Origin: Crossiella sp. S99.2
GTDB lineage: Bacteria; Actinomycetota; Actinomycetes; Mycobacteriales; Pseudonocardiaceae
Direction of reading: 5' to 3'
Length of the DNA stretch: 64,000 bases
Assembly: GCF_023094165.1 (NCBI RefSeq)
Contig: NZ_JALMDK010000009.1
Span: 257,085-321,084, forward strand
Of the stretch, positions 1-9,834 are shown in pieces. The position numbers and the translations under genes were made by a program. The notes beneath the pieces are model-generated. The model saw only the letters and a list, made by a program, of their open reading frames with translations, made no database searches and was not told the DNA's origin. Each line of letters starts with the position of its first letter. The stretch's first letter is position 1.

Positions 1-1124
<1,124 letters not shown>

Positions 1125-1177
1125 GGGTCCACCGTGGCGGGGGTGGGGTGGGTTGGGCCAGGGGGTGGGGTGGGGGG

Positions 1178-1204
1178 TGTGGATAAGTGGGGTTATGTGG
1201 ATAA
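1178..1204 (+). promoter_or_regulatory. Two DnaA-box-like 9-mers in direct orientation
   Basis: TGTGGATAA occurs at 1178-1186 and again at 1196-1204, 18 bases apart in the same direction. Each is the exact complement of the classical DnaA box TTATCCACA. They lie upstream of rpsB, not near any visible dnaA or dnaN, so a regulatory or DnaA-titration role is more likely than an origin. Binding is inference. Confidence 0.5.
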
Positions 1205-1306
1205 GTCGCGATCTTGGGGAGGGTGGATTCGGAGTTCGGTGGGGTGGGGGCGTATGCTTTTGGCGCGGTCCGTCTCTGTGCGGACTGACTTCGCGTGTCA
1301 GCGCAG

Positions 1307-1323
1307 GTCTCACGATGTGAGAC
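1307..1323 (+). promoter_or_regulatory. Hairpin in the rpsB leader
   Basis: GTCTCAC (1307-1313) and GTGAGAC (1317-1323) form a perfect 7-bp stem with a GAT loop. A second stem of CTGAC/GTCAG lies just upstream, near 1286-1300. Both would be in the rpsB 5' leader. Autoregulation by S2 is known in bacteria, so these could be part of such a leader, but that is inference. Confidence 0.4.
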
Positions 1324-1479
1324 GCGTGGCCCGGTGGTCCTGGATCTTCCGCAGGTTGGGAGGCCCGGGTTCGGGCTGCGGCCCTGACACCAGGGCGAGT
1401 GGCCGACCGGTCGCTCGCGGCAACCATTCCGCGTGCCGGTTTATCCGGTGCGCCTGAGCACATGAGGTGTCATCCGGCC

Positions 1480-2307
1480 ATGGCCGTCGTCACCATGAGG
1501 CAGCTGCTTGACAGCGGCGTGCACTTCGGGCACCAGACCCGCCGTTGGAACCCGAAGATGAAGCGCTACATCTTCACCGAGCGCAACGGCATCTACATCA
1601 TCGACCTTCAGCAGACGCTGACCTACATCGACCGGGCCTACGAGTTCGTCAAGGAGACGGTCGCCCACGGCGGCACCATCCTGTTCGTCGGCACCAAGAA
1701 GCAGGCGCAGGAGGCCATCGCCTCCCAGGCCCTGCGGGTCGGCATGCCCTTCGTCAACCAGCGCTGGCTGGGCGGCATGCTCACGAACTTCTCCACCGTG
1801 CACAAGCGTCTTCAGCGCCTCAAGGAGCTGGAGTCGATGGAGCAGACCGGTGGCTTCCAGGGTCTCACCAAGAAAGAGATCCTGATGCTCACCCGTGAGA
1901 AGGACAAGCTGGAGAAGACCCTCGGCGGTATCCGCGACATGGCCAAGGTGCCGAGCGCGGTGTGGATCGTGGACACCAAGAAGGAGCACATCGCCGTCGG
2001 CGAGGCCCGCAAGCTGGGCATCCCGGTCGTGGCGATCCTGGACACGAACTGCGACCCCGACGAGGTCGACTTCCCGATCCCGGGCAACGACGACGCGATC
2101 CGGTCGGCCGCGCTGCTGACCAAGGTCGTCGCCGAGGCCGCCGCCGCCGGCCTGATGGCCCGCTCCGGCCAGGGCAAGGCCGCCGAGGGCGAGGACAAGC
2201 CCGGCGCCGTCGAGGAGCCGCTGGCCGAGTGGGAGCAGGAGCTGCTGGTCAACGCGACCGCGGGCGCTCCCGCCCCCACCGAGGGCGAAGCAGGCGCCCA
2301 GTCCTGA
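1480..2307 (+). CDS. rpsB: 30S ribosomal protein S2
   Basis: This encodes a 275-residue S2, a protein of the small ribosomal subunit needed for late 30S assembly and for S1 or mRNA docking. The start [19 protein letters not shown] is the classic actinobacterial S2 N-terminus, so I chose ATG at 1480. The frame is open further upstream but without such similarity. A GAGGTG at 1464-1469 serves as ribosome binding site. [18 protein letters not shown] and the region around [12 protein letters not shown] are family hallmarks. The acidic, Ala/Glu-rich C-terminal tail of about 35 residues is typical of actinobacteria. It is followed by a strong hairpin and then tsf, the usual partner. Confidence 0.98.
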   Translation: MAVVTMRQLLDSGVHFGHQTRRWNPKMKRYIFTERNGIYIIDLQQTLTYIDRAYEFVKETVAHGGTILFVGTKKQAQEAIASQALRVGMPFVNQRWLGGMLTNFSTVHKRLQRLKELESMEQTGGFQGLTKKEILMLTREKDKLEKTLGGIRDMAKVPSAVWIVDTKKEHIAVGEARKLGIPVVAILDTNCDPDEVDFPIPGNDDAIRSAALLTKVVAEAAAAGLMARSGQGKAAEGEDKPGAVEEPLAEWEQELLVNATAGAPAPTEGEAGAQS

Positions 2308-2314
2308 TCAACGA

Positions 2315-2344
2315 CCTCCGCCCGGCCGTCGCGCCGGGCGGAGG
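2315..2344 (+). terminator. 12-bp perfect hairpin between rpsB and tsf
   Basis: CCTCCGCCCGGC (2315-2326) pairs perfectly with GCCGGGCGGAGG (2333-2344) across a 6-base loop. No T run follows. It could be an attenuator or an RNA-processing site that sets the rpsB to tsf ratio. Confidence 0.6.
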
Positions 2345-2404
2345 CTCGTCAGGCTCCTCCACCCCGCACCCCGTTGCGTACCGAATAAGGACGGACGACG
2401 CACG

Positions 2405-3220
2405 ATGTCGAACTACACCGCGGCTGATGTGAAGCGGCTCCGTGAGCTGACCGCCGCCGGCATGATGGACTGCAAGAAGGCGCTCGAAGAGGCCAATGGC
2501 GACTTCGACAAGGCCGTCGAGATCCTGCGCATCAAGGGCGCCAAGGATGTCGGCAAGCGCGCCGAGCGCACCACCGCCAACGGCCTGGTCGCCGTGTCCG
2601 GTGGGGTCATGGTCGAGCTGAACTGCGAGACCGACTTCGTCGCCAAGAACGACGACTTCCAGGCGCTGGCCGACAAGGTCCTGGCCGTGGCGGTCGAGGG
2701 CAAGATCGGCGATCTGGCCGAGCTGAAGTCCGCGAAGCTGGACGAGGGCACCGTCGAGGACGCCGTGCTCGGCCTCTCCGCCCGCATCGGCGAGAAGCTG
2801 GAGCTGCGCCGGGTCGTCTCCTTCGACGGCTCCGTCGCGGTCTACCTGCACCGCCGCTCCTCCGACCTGCCGCCGGCCGTCGGCGTGCTGGTGGAGTACA
2901 CCGGCACCAACGAGGACGCCGCCCGTGGCGCCGCGATGCAGATCGCCGCGATGAAGCCGCGCTACGTCACCCGGGACGAGGTGCCCGCCGACATCGTCGC
3001 CAACGAGCGCCGGATCGCCGAGGAGACCGCGCGGGAGGAGGGCAAGCCCGAGGCTGCCCTGCCCAAGATCGTCGAAGGCCGCGTCAACGGCTTCTTCAAG
3101 GACTCCGTGCTGCTGGAGCAGGCCTCCGTGCAGGACAACAAGAAGAACGTCAAGGCCGTGCTCGACGGCCAGGGCGTCACCGTGACCCGGTTCGCCCGGT
3201 TCGAGGTGGGCCAGGCCTGA
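2405..3220 (+). CDS. tsf: Translation elongation factor Ts
   Basis: The 271-residue EF-Ts is the guanine nucleotide exchange factor that recycles EF-Tu in the cytoplasm. The N-terminal UBA-like domain ([27 protein letters not shown]) is followed by the conserved TDFVAKND segment (about residues 77-84), which contacts EF-Tu. Dimerisation subdomains follow, with [15 protein letters not shown] near residues 225-240. The length is normal for actinobacteria. The gene follows rpsB after 97 bases, and a strong terminator follows at 3269-3307. The start is fixed by the conserved N-terminus. Confidence 0.98.
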   Translation: MSNYTAADVKRLRELTAAGMMDCKKALEEANGDFDKAVEILRIKGAKDVGKRAERTTANGLVAVSGGVMVELNCETDFVAKNDDFQALADKVLAVAVEGKIGDLAELKSAKLDEGTVEDAVLGLSARIGEKLELRRVVSFDGSVAVYLHRRSSDLPPAVGVLVEYTGTNEDAARGAAMQIAAMKPRYVTRDEVPADIVANERRIAEETAREEGKPEAALPKIVEGRVNGFFKDSVLLEQASVQDNKKNVKAVLDGQGVTVTRFARFEVGQA

Positions 3221-3268
3221 GCGGCCTGACCCGATGAACATCATCTGGTCCGAACGAGGACCATGAGG

Positions 3269-3307
3269 CTGTGCCCCGCCTTCACCTGTGAGGGCGGGGC
3301 ACAGTTT
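3269..3307 (+). terminator. Rho-independent terminator after tsf
   Basis: CTGTGCCCCGCC (3269-3280) pairs perfectly with GGCGGGGCACAG (3293-3304), a 12-bp stem followed by TTT. It separates rpsB-tsf from pyrH. Confidence 0.8.
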
Positions 3308-3346
3308 CGCAAGCAAGGGCCGCCCATGGCCTGACGAGGAGGACGG

Positions 3347-4093
3347 TTGACCGTGACCGGGGACGGCGCAGCACACACCGGCTATCGCAGGGTGTTGCTC
3401 AAGCTCGGCGGGGAGATGTTCGGCGGCGGCGAGGTCGGCGTCGACCCGGATGTGGTGCAGGCGGTCGCCCGGCAGATCGCCGACGTGGTCGCCACCGGCG
3501 CCCAGATCGGCGTGGTCATCGGCGGCGGCAACTTCTTCCGCGGCGCCGAGTTGCAGCAGCGCGGCATGGACCGTTCCCGGGCCGACTACATGGGCATGCT
3601 CGGCACGGTGATGAACTGCCTGGCACTGCAGGACTTCCTGGAGCGCCAGCACGGCATCGACACCCGGGTGCAGACCGCGATCACCATGGGCCAGGTCGCC
3701 GAGGCGTACATCCCGCGGCGCGCGATGCGGCACCTGGAGAAGGGCCGCGTGGTCATCTTCGGCGGCGGCGCGGGCATGCCGTACTTCTCCACCGACACCA
3801 CCGCCGCCCAGCGCGCGCTGGAGATCGGCTGCGAGGTCGTGCTCATGGCCAAGGCCGTGGACGGCGTCTACACCGCCGACCCGAAGCTGGACCCCGAGGC
3901 GCAGCGGTTCGAGCACATCACGCACAACGAGGTGTTGCGCCGCGGCCTGAAGGTGGCCGACGCGACCGCCTTCAGCCTGTGCATGGACAACAACATGCCG
4001 ATCATCGTGTTCAACCTGCTGGTCGAGGGCAACATCGCGCGCGCGGTGCGCGGTGAGAAGATCGGCACACTGGTCAGCACCCCTGCCGGCTGA
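3347..4093 (+). CDS. pyrH: UMP kinase
   Basis: This hexameric amino-acid-kinase-fold enzyme phosphorylates UMP to UDP in pyrimidine nucleotide synthesis. The N-terminus [16 protein letters not shown] carries the KLGGE phosphate-binding motif. [13 protein letters not shown] and [11 protein letters not shown] bind UMP and [15 protein letters not shown] and the C-terminal [21 protein letters not shown] are typical. The frame starts with TTG at 3347, only 4 bases after GAGGAGG (3336-3342). GTG at 3353, with 10-base spacing, is an equally plausible start and would remove two residues. frr and cdsA follow in the usual order. Confidence 0.96.
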   Translation: MTVTGDGAAHTGYRRVLLKLGGEMFGGGEVGVDPDVVQAVARQIADVVATGAQIGVVIGGGNFFRGAELQQRGMDRSRADYMGMLGTVMNCLALQDFLERQHGIDTRVQTAITMGQVAEAYIPRRAMRHLEKGRVVIFGGGAGMPYFSTDTTAAQRALEIGCEVVLMAKAVDGVYTADPKLDPEAQRFEHITHNEVLRRGLKVADATAFSLCMDNNMPIIVFNLLVEGNIARAVRGEKIGTLVSTPAG

Positions 4094-4165
4094 ACGCCTC
4101 CCCAGCCGTGCTGGGATGGTGACACAGCTACCAGCGGAGCCGGCCAACGAGATTTAGGAGCAGCC

Positions 4166-4723
4166 GTGATCGACGAGACCCTCCTCGATGCCGAGGAGAA
4201 GATGGAAAAAGCGGTGGCTGTGGCCAAGGAGGACCTCGCCGCGGTCCGCACCGGCCGGGCCACGCCGGCGATGTTCTCCCGCATCGTCGTCGACTACTAC
4301 GGCTCGCCCACCCCGATGAACCAACTGGCCGCGGTGAACATCCCCGAGGCCCGGATGGCGGTCATCAAGCCCTATGACCTCAGCCAGCTCAACGCGCTGG
4401 AGAAGGCGATCAGGGACTCCGACCTCGGGGTGAACCCGACCAACGACGGCTCGATCATCCGGGTGCTGATCCCGCAGCTCTCCGAGGAGCGCCGCCGGGA
4501 GATGGTCAAGGTCGCCAAGGGCAAGGGTGAGGACAGCAAGGTCTCCATCCGCAACATCCGGCGCAAGTGCAAGGACGAACTCGACCGCATCTCCAAGGAC
4601 GGCGAGGCGGGCGAGGACGATGTGGCGCGCGCGGAGAAGGAACTGCAGACGCTGACCGACAAGTACGTCCGCCAGGTGGACGAGCTGGTCAAGCACAAAG
4701 AGACCGAACTACTCGAGGTCTGA
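4166..4723 (+). CDS. frr: Ribosome recycling factor
   Basis: RRF (185 residues) splits post-termination ribosomes together with EF-G. The whole length matches the family: the N-terminal helix [15 protein letters not shown], the [10 protein letters not shown] segment (about residues 29-38) leading into the beta domain, and the long helical C-terminus around [25 protein letters not shown]. The GTG start at 4166 has AGGAG 5 bases upstream. The stop is 4 bases before cdsA, whose ribosome binding site GAGG lies inside the end of frr, so the two are probably co-translated. Confidence 0.97.
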   Translation: MIDETLLDAEEKMEKAVAVAKEDLAAVRTGRATPAMFSRIVVDYYGSPTPMNQLAAVNIPEARMAVIKPYDLSQLNALEKAIRDSDLGVNPTNDGSIIRVLIPQLSEERRREMVKVAKGKGEDSKVSIRNIRRKCKDELDRISKDGEAGEDDVARAEKELQTLTDKYVRQVDELVKHKETELLEV

Positions 4724-4727
4724 GCGG

Positions 4728-5630
4728 GTGTCGACCGGCGATCGTGAGGATGCGCCCGGAGCGTCGTCGGACGTTCCGGGCGCTGCTTCGTCAGCTTCTT
4801 CCGGCGCCGGACGGCAGTCGAAGGCGGGCCGGGATCTCGGCGCCGCGATCGCCGTCGGCGTGCTGCTGGGTGCGGCGATTCTGGTGTCCCTGCTGACGAT
4901 CAGGGAACTGTTCGTGGGCGTGGTCGCGCTGGCCGTGCTGGCCGCGACCTGGGAGCTGTCCGGGGCGCTGCGCCGCGGCGCCGGCATCGAGGTGGCCCGC
5001 TGGCCGGTGCTCATCGGCGGGCAGGCCATGGTGTGGCTGTCCTGGCCGTTCGAGCGCAACGGGTTGTTGTCGGCCTTCGTGGTGACGGTGCTGGCCATCC
5101 TGGTCTGGCGTTTCCGCGGTGGCATCGACGGCTACCTGCGCGATGTCGCGGCCTCGGTGTTCACCGCGGCCTACGTGCCGATGTTCGCCGCCTTCGCCGC
5201 GATGCTGGTGGTGCCGGAGGACGGCGCCGGCCGGGTGCTGTGCTTCCTGATCGGCGTGGTCTGCTCGGACACCGGCGGCTACGCGGCAGGGGTCTTCCTG
5301 GGCAAACACCCGATGGCGCCCTCGATCAGCCCGAAGAAGTCCTGGGAGGGCTTCGCCGGGTCGATGGTGGCCGGGGTGGTCTCCGGCGCGCTCACGCTGC
5401 CGCTGCTGCTGGACGGCGCGTGGTGGCAGGGGATGCTCTTCGGCGCGGCCCTGGTGGTCACCTCGACCGTGGGCGACCTGATGGAGTCGGTGATCAAGCG
5501 CGATCTCGGGGTCAAGGACATGGGCACGCTGCTGCCCGGTCACGGCGGTCTGATGGACCGGATGGACTCCCTGCTGCCCTCGGCCGTCGTGTCCTGGCTG
5601 CTGCTGCGCGCGTTCGTGCCCTCGCTGTAG
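4728..5630 (+). CDS. cdsA: Phosphatidate cytidylyltransferase (CDP-diacylglycerol synthase)
   Basis: This integral membrane enzyme makes CDP-diacylglycerol from phosphatidic acid and CTP, the branch point for phosphatidylinositol, phosphatidylglycerol and cardiolipin. An N-terminal Ala/Ser/Gly-rich cytosolic tail of about 35 residues is followed by about eight membrane segments. The family signature is complete near residues 245-285: SVIKRDLGVKDMGTLLPGHGG, then LMDRMD. The start is GTG at 4728, 4 bases after frr. The stop is only 4 bases from the stop of the convergent VOC gene. Confidence 0.96.
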   Translation: MSTGDREDAPGASSDVPGAASSASSGAGRQSKAGRDLGAAIAVGVLLGAAILVSLLTIRELFVGVVALAVLAATWELSGALRRGAGIEVARWPVLIGGQAMVWLSWPFERNGLLSAFVVTVLAILVWRFRGGIDGYLRDVAASVFTAAYVPMFAAFAAMLVVPEDGAGRVLCFLIGVVCSDTGGYAAGVFLGKHPMAPSISPKKSWEGFAGSMVAGVVSGALTLPLLLDGAWWQGMLFGAALVVTSTVGDLMESVIKRDLGVKDMGTLLPGHGGLMDRMDSLLPSAVVSWLLLRAFVPSL

Positions 5631-5634
5631 CCGG

Positions 5635-6453
5635 TCAGTCGTCGTACGGGTCGTCCACCGCGCTGGTCGACTCGCTGCGCCGGGAGCTGTCCACCACAGT
5701 GAAGGTGCCGCCGCTGGGGTCCTCCAGGATCGCGAGCCTGCCGAAGGGCGAGTCGAACGGCTCGTAGCTGATCTTGCCGCCCAATTCGGCCGCGCGGGCC
5801 GCGATCGCGTCCGTGCCGACGGCCGGATCGACGCCGAAGTAGACCATCCAGTGCGCGGGCACCTCGTGCGGGAACTCCGGGCCCATCCGCATCCGCCCCA
5901 CCAGGGGTTCGCCGTTGCGGAACCAGGTGGCGTAGTCGAAGCTCGCGCCGTCGCCGATCTGCTCCTGCCGGAAGTCGAACAGCCCGCCGAAGAAGACGTC
6001 CGCGCGCTGGCCGTCCCTGGTGTTCAGTTCGGCCCAGGACAGCGTGCCCGGCCTGCCGGTGGCGAAGTGCCAGCCCTGTTCGGTCTCCCAGAACCCGATC
6101 ACGCCGCCGGTCGGGTCCTTGGCCACCAGCAGGTAGCCCTTGCCTGGCACGTGCACCGGGCCGCTGAGCACCGCACCGCCGGCGGCCTCGATGTGCTTGG
6201 CGGCCACCTCGGCGTTGGTGACGTGCAGGTACAGCGTCCAGCCGAGGAAGCGGGCCTGGTCTCGCCTGGCCAGGTAGACCGCGCCGACCGGTTCGCCGTC
6301 CAGCCGGGCCTGGCGGTAGCCGTTGACCTCGGGCTCGAACTCCCAGCCGAACAGGCCCGAGTAGAAGCGGACGCAGGTTTCCGGATCATCGCTGGCGACG
6401 TCCACCCAGCACGGGTGGCCGCCGGAGGGATCCAAGGGCGCGGGACTGTGCAT
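5635..6453 (-). CDS. Two-domain VOC (glyoxalase/bleomycin-resistance-like) protein
   Basis: The 272-residue protein has two tandem vicinal-oxygen-chelate domains, about residues 13-125 and 140-262. Each starts with a PCWVDVAS-like or TLSWAELN-like strand and ends in a KDPTGGVIGFWE- or EDPSGGTFTVVD-type motif. VOC proteins include dioxygenases, glyoxalases and drug-binding proteins. The substrate cannot be read from sequence. The ATG start at 6453 has AGGAG 7 bases upstream. It is divergent from the methyltransferase gene and may share its control region. Confidence 0.85.
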   Translation of the reverse strand: MHSPAPLDPSGGHPCWVDVASDDPETCVRFYSGLFGWEFEPEVNGYRQARLDGEPVGAVYLARRDQARFLGWTLYLHVTNAEVAAKHIEAAGGAVLSGPVHVPGKGYLLVAKDPTGGVIGFWETEQGWHFATGRPGTLSWAELNTRDGQRADVFFGGLFDFRQEQIGDGASFDYATWFRNGEPLVGRMRMGPEFPHEVPAHWMVYFGVDPAVGTDAIAARAAELGGKISYEPFDSPFGRLAILEDPSGGTFTVVDSSRRSESTSAVDDPYDD

Positions 6454-6534
6454 ACGGGTGCTCCTGATCGGGTGGGGAAGCCGACGGCCTGAAATTACGC
6501 CCGGCGACCGACAATCCCTGTGACGAAAGGCATT

Positions 6535-6548
6535 CAGTTGTCAAACTG
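6535..6548. promoter_or_regulatory. Inverted repeat between divergent VOC and methyltransferase genes
   Basis: CAGTT (6535-6539) and AACTG (6544-6548) flank GTCA, just before the GTG start at 6555. A possible small operator; short enough to be chance. Confidence 0.25.
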
Positions 6549-6554
6549 TTCGGC

Positions 6555-7280
6555 GTGAGTTCGACCGCGGAGAACGCAGGCGTGGTGCCCAGCCCCAACA
6601 TCTGGCACTGGCCGGATGTGTACGAGACCGAGAACCAGGCCCAGGACAGCGCGGGCGCGATCTGGCGAGCCCTGCGCGCGGAGGTCGACTGGGCGGGCCG
6701 GGACGTGCTGGACGTGGGCTGCGGCGACGGCTTCCACCTGCCGGTCTTCGCCGCCTCGGCCCGTTCGGTGCTCGGGGTCGAACCGCACCCGCCCCTGGTC
6801 GAACGGGCAGCCAAACGGGTGGCCGGGTTGCCCAACGTGTCCGTGCTCGCCGGGTCGGCGCAACGCCTTCCGCTGCCCGACGGGGCGGTCGACCTGGTGC
6901 ACGCGCGCACCGCCTACTTCTTCGGACCCGGCTGCGAACCGGGGATCGCCGAGGCCATGCGGGTGCTGCGGCCGGGCGGCGCGCTGGCCGTGGTCGACCT
7001 GGACGGCGCCCGGCCGCCTTATGGCAAGTGGCTGCGTGCTGACGTGCCCGGATACCACCCGCGCCGGATCGAGAAGTTCTTCACCCGGCTGGGGTTCTCC
7101 TGCCACCGGATCGAGACCCTGTGGCGGTTCACCGATCGGGAAAGCCTGGTCCGGGTGCTCTCGATCGAGTTCTCCGCGAAGGTCGCGGCGCGCGCGATCG
7201 CGGATACCGCGGGGCTGACGATTCCGGTGGGTTACCGGCTGCACGTGCTCCGGAAATCCAGCGGCCTGCTGCTGCCCTGA
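6555..7280 (+). CDS. Class I SAM-dependent methyltransferase
   Basis: The 241-residue protein is a Rossmann-type methyltransferase. Motif I, VLDVGCGDGFHLPVF, lies near residues 50-64 and binds S-adenosylmethionine. An acidic motif II (LGVEPHPPL) and the post-motif segments LPLPDGAVDLVHAR and VLRPGGALAVVDLD follow. This is the ubiquinone/menaquinone-like methyltransferase pattern (Methyltransf_11), with a C-terminal extension of about 90 residues. The substrate is unknown. I used GTG at 6555; no clear ribosome binding site precedes it, so the message may be leaderless. Confidence 0.85.
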   Translation: MSSTAENAGVVPSPNIWHWPDVYETENQAQDSAGAIWRALRAEVDWAGRDVLDVGCGDGFHLPVFAASARSVLGVEPHPPLVERAAKRVAGLPNVSVLAGSAQRLPLPDGAVDLVHARTAYFFGPGCEPGIAEAMRVLRPGGALAVVDLDGARPPYGKWLRADVPGYHPRRIEKFFTRLGFSCHRIETLWRFTDRESLVRVLSIEFSAKVAARAIADTAGLTIPVGYRLHVLRKSSGLLLP

Positions 7281-7298
7281 GCCCCTACTGTGCCGGGC

Positions 7299-8375
7299 AT
7301 GCCCGCTGCCACCTCGCCGCTCCGGTCGCTGTCCCTGCACGCCCCGCACCGCGGCGCGCCCGAGTTGATGCTTGTTCGCCTGGCGAACCAACTTTCGCCT
7401 GGCGAACAGCCCTATGACGCGGTGCCTAGGCTGGAGCAGCGGATCGCCGGGCTGCTGGGCAAGCAGGCCGCGGTGCTGTTCCCGACCGGCACCATGGCCC
7501 AGCAGGTCGCGATGCGGCTGCACGCGGAGGAGCGCGGGCGGCGGGCGGTGGCCTTCCATCCGTACTGCCACCTGGACGAGTCCGAGCAGCAGGGCTACAC
7601 GGTGGTGCACGGGCTGCACGGAGTACGGGTCGGTGAGCGGGAGCGGCTGCTCACCCTGGCGGAGTTGACGGAGGTGGGCGAGCCACTGGCGGCGTTGCTG
7701 CTGGAGCTGCCGCAGCGCAGCATCGGCGGGCAGCTGCCGGAGTGGGACGACCTGGTGGCGCAGACCGGCTGGGCGCGGGCGCGCGGCGCGGCCGCGCACC
7801 TGGACGGCGCGCGGCTGTTCCTGGCCCAGCCGTACTACCAGCGGCCGCTGGCCGAGATCGCCGGGCTGTTCGACTCGGTCTACGTCTCGGCCACCAAGGG
7901 ACTGGGCGGGATCTCGGACGCGGTGCTGGCCGGCACCGAGGAGTTCTGCCGGGCGGCCCGGGTCTGGCGGCACCGGCTGGGTGGCGCGGCCGAGGTGGCC
8001 TGGCCGTCGGCGCTGGCCGCGGAGTGGTCGCTGGACGCCAACCTGCCGCGGGTGCCGGAGTACCTGGCCACCGCGCGGGAGCTGGCGCGCGGGCTGCGTG
8101 GGGTCGAGGGCGTCGAGGTGCTGTGCGATCCGCCGCAGACCCCGCTGTTCCACCTGCACCTGGCGGCCAGCCCGGAGTCGGTGCTGGTGGCGGGGGAGCG
8201 GCTGAGCGAGGAGCGCGGGGTGTACCTGCCGCGTTATGCCGGGACGATGCCCTCGCCGAGGATGAGTGCGATCGAGATCACCGTGGGCGACCAGTTCGAC
8301 GACGTGCCGGTCGCGGAGGCGGTGGAGCTGCTCGGCGAGCTGGTGGCGCGGGCCCGGAAGCTGGACCAAGCCTGA
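7299..8375 (+). CDS. Threonine-aldolase / beta-eliminating lyase family PLP enzyme
   Basis: This 358-residue fold-type I PLP enzyme resembles low-specificity L-threonine aldolases, which split threonine into glycine and acetaldehyde. [13 protein letters not shown] (residues about 60-72) binds the cofactor phosphate, Asp169 in HLDGARLF contacts the pyridine nitrogen, and Lys200 in VSATKGLGG should form the Schiff base. The exact substrate is uncertain because this branch also holds other aldolases. ATG at 7299 is preferred over GTG at 7290. Oddly, a palindromic 14-mer is duplicated inside the coding region at 7375-7388 and 7394-7407. Confidence 0.82.
   Translation: MPAATSPLRSLSLHAPHRGAPELMLVRLANQLSPGEQPYDAVPRLEQRIAGLLGKQAAVLFPTGTMAQQVAMRLHAEERGRRAVAFHPYCHLDESEQQGYTVVHGLHGVRVGERERLLTLAELTEVGEPLAALLLELPQRSIGGQLPEWDDLVAQTGWARARGAAAHLDGARLFLAQPYYQRPLAEIAGLFDSVYVSATKGLGGISDAVLAGTEEFCRAARVWRHRLGGAAEVAWPSALAAEWSLDANLPRVPEYLATARELARGLRGVEGVEVLCDPPQTPLFHLHLAASPESVLVAGERLSEERGVYLPRYAGTMPSPRMSAIEITVGDQFDDVPVAEAVELLGELVARARKLDQA
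7374..7407. repeat. Duplicated palindromic 14-mer inside the aldolase gene
   Basis: TTCGCCTGGCGAAC occurs at 7375-7388 and 7394-7407, a 19-base period. Each copy is itself an inverted repeat around a central T; the first extends to GTTCGCCTGGCGAAC at 7374. It lies at codons 26-36, a variable region of the family. It could be a regulator site or a chance duplication. Confidence 0.6.
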
Positions 8376-8424
8376 GGAGCGTGGTAAGGAGCACCCCCGC
8401 CGACGTGGGACACTGGTAGTCGCC

Positions 8425-9531
8425 ATGACTTCGTTGCCCCTCGTGTTCGACGCCCCCAAGCGCGGCCTGCCGCCGCGGCACCTCGCCGACCTCTCGGCCG
8501 AGCAGCGCCGCGACGCGGTGGCCGAGCTTGGCGAGAAGCCGTTCCGCGCGAACCAGCTCTCCAACCACTACTTCGGCAGGCTCACCGCCGATCCGGCCAC
8601 GATGACCGACATCCCGGCGGCCAGCCGGGACCGGCTCACCAGCGAGCTGATGCCGCCGCTGTTCACCGAGCTGCGCCGGGTGAGCTGCGATGAGGGCACC
8701 ACTCGCAAGACGCTGCTGCGCGCGCACGACGGCACGCTGATCGAGAGCGTGCTGATGCGCTACCCGGACCGGGCCACGCTGTGCATCTCCAGCCAGGCGG
8801 GTTGCGGCATGGCCTGCCCGTTCTGCGCCACCGGCCAGGGCGGGCTGCAGCGCAACCTGTCCACCGCGGAGATCGTGGAACAGGTCCGGCTGGGCGCGGT
8901 GGCCATGCGCGACGGCGAGCTCCCGGGCGGGCCGGGCCGGCTGTCCAACATCGTGTTCATGGGCATGGGCGAGCCACTGGCCAACTACCGCCGGGTGATC
9001 GACGCGGTGCACCGGATCTGCGACCCGGCGCCGAACGGGCTGGGCATTTCGCAGCGGTCGGTGACGGTGTCCACGGTCGGGCTGGTGCCGGCGATCCGGA
9101 AGATGACCGAGGAGAAGTTGTCGGTCCGGCTCGCGGTGTCGCTGCACACCCCGGATGACGAGCTGCGGGACACGCTGGTGCCGGTGAACACCCGGTGGAA
9201 GGTCGCCGAGGTGCTGGAGTCGGCCCGTGGGTACGCCGACCGCACCGGGCGGCGGGTGTCCATCGAGTACGCGCTGATCAAGGAGATCAACGATCACGGC
9301 TGGCGGGCGGATCTGCTGGGCAGCCTGCTGCGCAGGCATCTCGGGCAGCTGGCGCACGTCAACCTGATCCCGTTGAACCCGACGCCGGGTAGCAAGTGGG
9401 ATGCGAGTCCGAAGCCGGTGGAGCGGGAGTTCGCGCGGCGGGTCGAGGCGCAGGGGGTGACCTGCACGGTGCGGGACACTCGTGGGCAGGAGATCGCCGC
9501 GGCCTGTGGGCAGCTTGCCGCTGAGGGCTGA
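8425..9531 (+). CDS. rlmN: Dual-specificity RNA methyltransferase RlmN (23S A2503 / tRNA A37)
   Basis: This 368-residue radical SAM enzyme methylates C2 of A2503 in 23S rRNA and A37 in some tRNAs. The iron-sulfur motif CGMACPFC (CxxxCxxC) is near residues 130-137. [12 protein letters not shown] follows, and the C-terminal Cys in [11 protein letters not shown], a catalytic thioradical residue in the family, is present. ATG at 8425 is chosen because [20 protein letters not shown] is the typical actinobacterial start. It ends the conserved rpsB-cdsA-rlmN block in this window. Confidence 0.96.
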   Translation: MTSLPLVFDAPKRGLPPRHLADLSAEQRRDAVAELGEKPFRANQLSNHYFGRLTADPATMTDIPAASRDRLTSELMPPLFTELRRVSCDEGTTRKTLLRAHDGTLIESVLMRYPDRATLCISSQAGCGMACPFCATGQGGLQRNLSTAEIVEQVRLGAVAMRDGELPGGPGRLSNIVFMGMGEPLANYRRVIDAVHRICDPAPNGLGISQRSVTVSTVGLVPAIRKMTEEKLSVRLAVSLHTPDDELRDTLVPVNTRWKVAEVLESARGYADRTGRRVSIEYALIKEINDHGWRADLLGSLLRRHLGQLAHVNLIPLNPTPGSKWDASPKPVEREFARRVEAQGVTCTVRDTRGQEIAAACGQLAAEG

Positions 9532-9549
9532 TGGGCGTGGTTGCTTTGG

Positions 9550-9575
9550 TGCTAGCATTGACTGCAATGACAGCA
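9550..9575. promoter_or_regulatory. Imperfect inverted repeat before the fitAB-like operon
   Basis: TGCTAGCATTG (9550-9560) and CAATGACAGCA (9565-9575) match at 9 of 11 positions as an inverted repeat with a 4-base spacer, 13 bases before the antitoxin ATG. Antitoxins of this family autorepress through such sites, so it is a good operator candidate. GGAGG lies between it and the start. Confidence 0.6.
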
Positions 9576-9588
9576 TCGGAGGTGGATC

Positions 9589-9834
9589 ATGGCGGTCCTG
9601 ACGATCCGCGACTTCGACGAGAGTCTGAAGGCGAAGCTCCGGGTGCGCGCGGCTGAGCACGGTCGGTCGATGGAGGCCGAGGTGCGCGCGATCCTCGCGT
9701 CGGTGCTGACCAGGTCGGAGTCCGGGCCGGGCATGGGGTCGAGGATTCGGCAGCGTTTCGCTGATGTCGACGAGGTGGCGTTCGAGCCGCCGCGGCGGGT
9801 GGAGCGGGCCCGAGCGGCGGAGTTCCCTGAGTGA
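9589..9834 (+). CDS. FitA-like ribbon-helix-helix antitoxin
   Basis: The 81-residue protein begins with a ribbon-helix-helix motif (MAVLTIRDFDESLKAKLRVRAAEHGRSMEAEVRAIL), the FitA/VapB signature. The flexible C-terminal half should wrap around the PIN toxin. Ribbon-helix-helix antitoxins bind DNA as dimers and repress their own operon. GGAGGTG precedes the ATG. Its stop overlaps the toxin's GTG start by 4 bases, so the pair is translationally coupled, as usual for this type II system. Confidence 0.9.
   Translation: MAVLTIRDFDESLKAKLRVRAAEHGRSMEAEVRAILASVLTRSESGPGMGSRIRQRFADVDEVAFEPPRRVERARAAEFPE

Larger units (their letters stand above)
1125..1479. other. 355-base region between the divergent M23 gene and rpsB
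   Basis: This region should hold the promoters for both divergent genes. It starts with a G-rich stretch, then has two DnaA-box sequences (1178-1204), a possible -10 element TATGCT near 1253 and two inverted repeats that would fold in the rpsB leader RNA. I see no further coding sequence. Confidence 0.6.

Noticed and set aside
1178-1204. The two DnaA boxes as a replication origin
   Set aside because: Only two boxes are present, with no AT-rich unwinding region and no dnaA, dnaN or gyrase genes nearby.
2249-4147. A 632-residue minus-strand frame opposite tsf and pyrH
   Set aside because: It is antisense to two certain housekeeping genes and has no domain.
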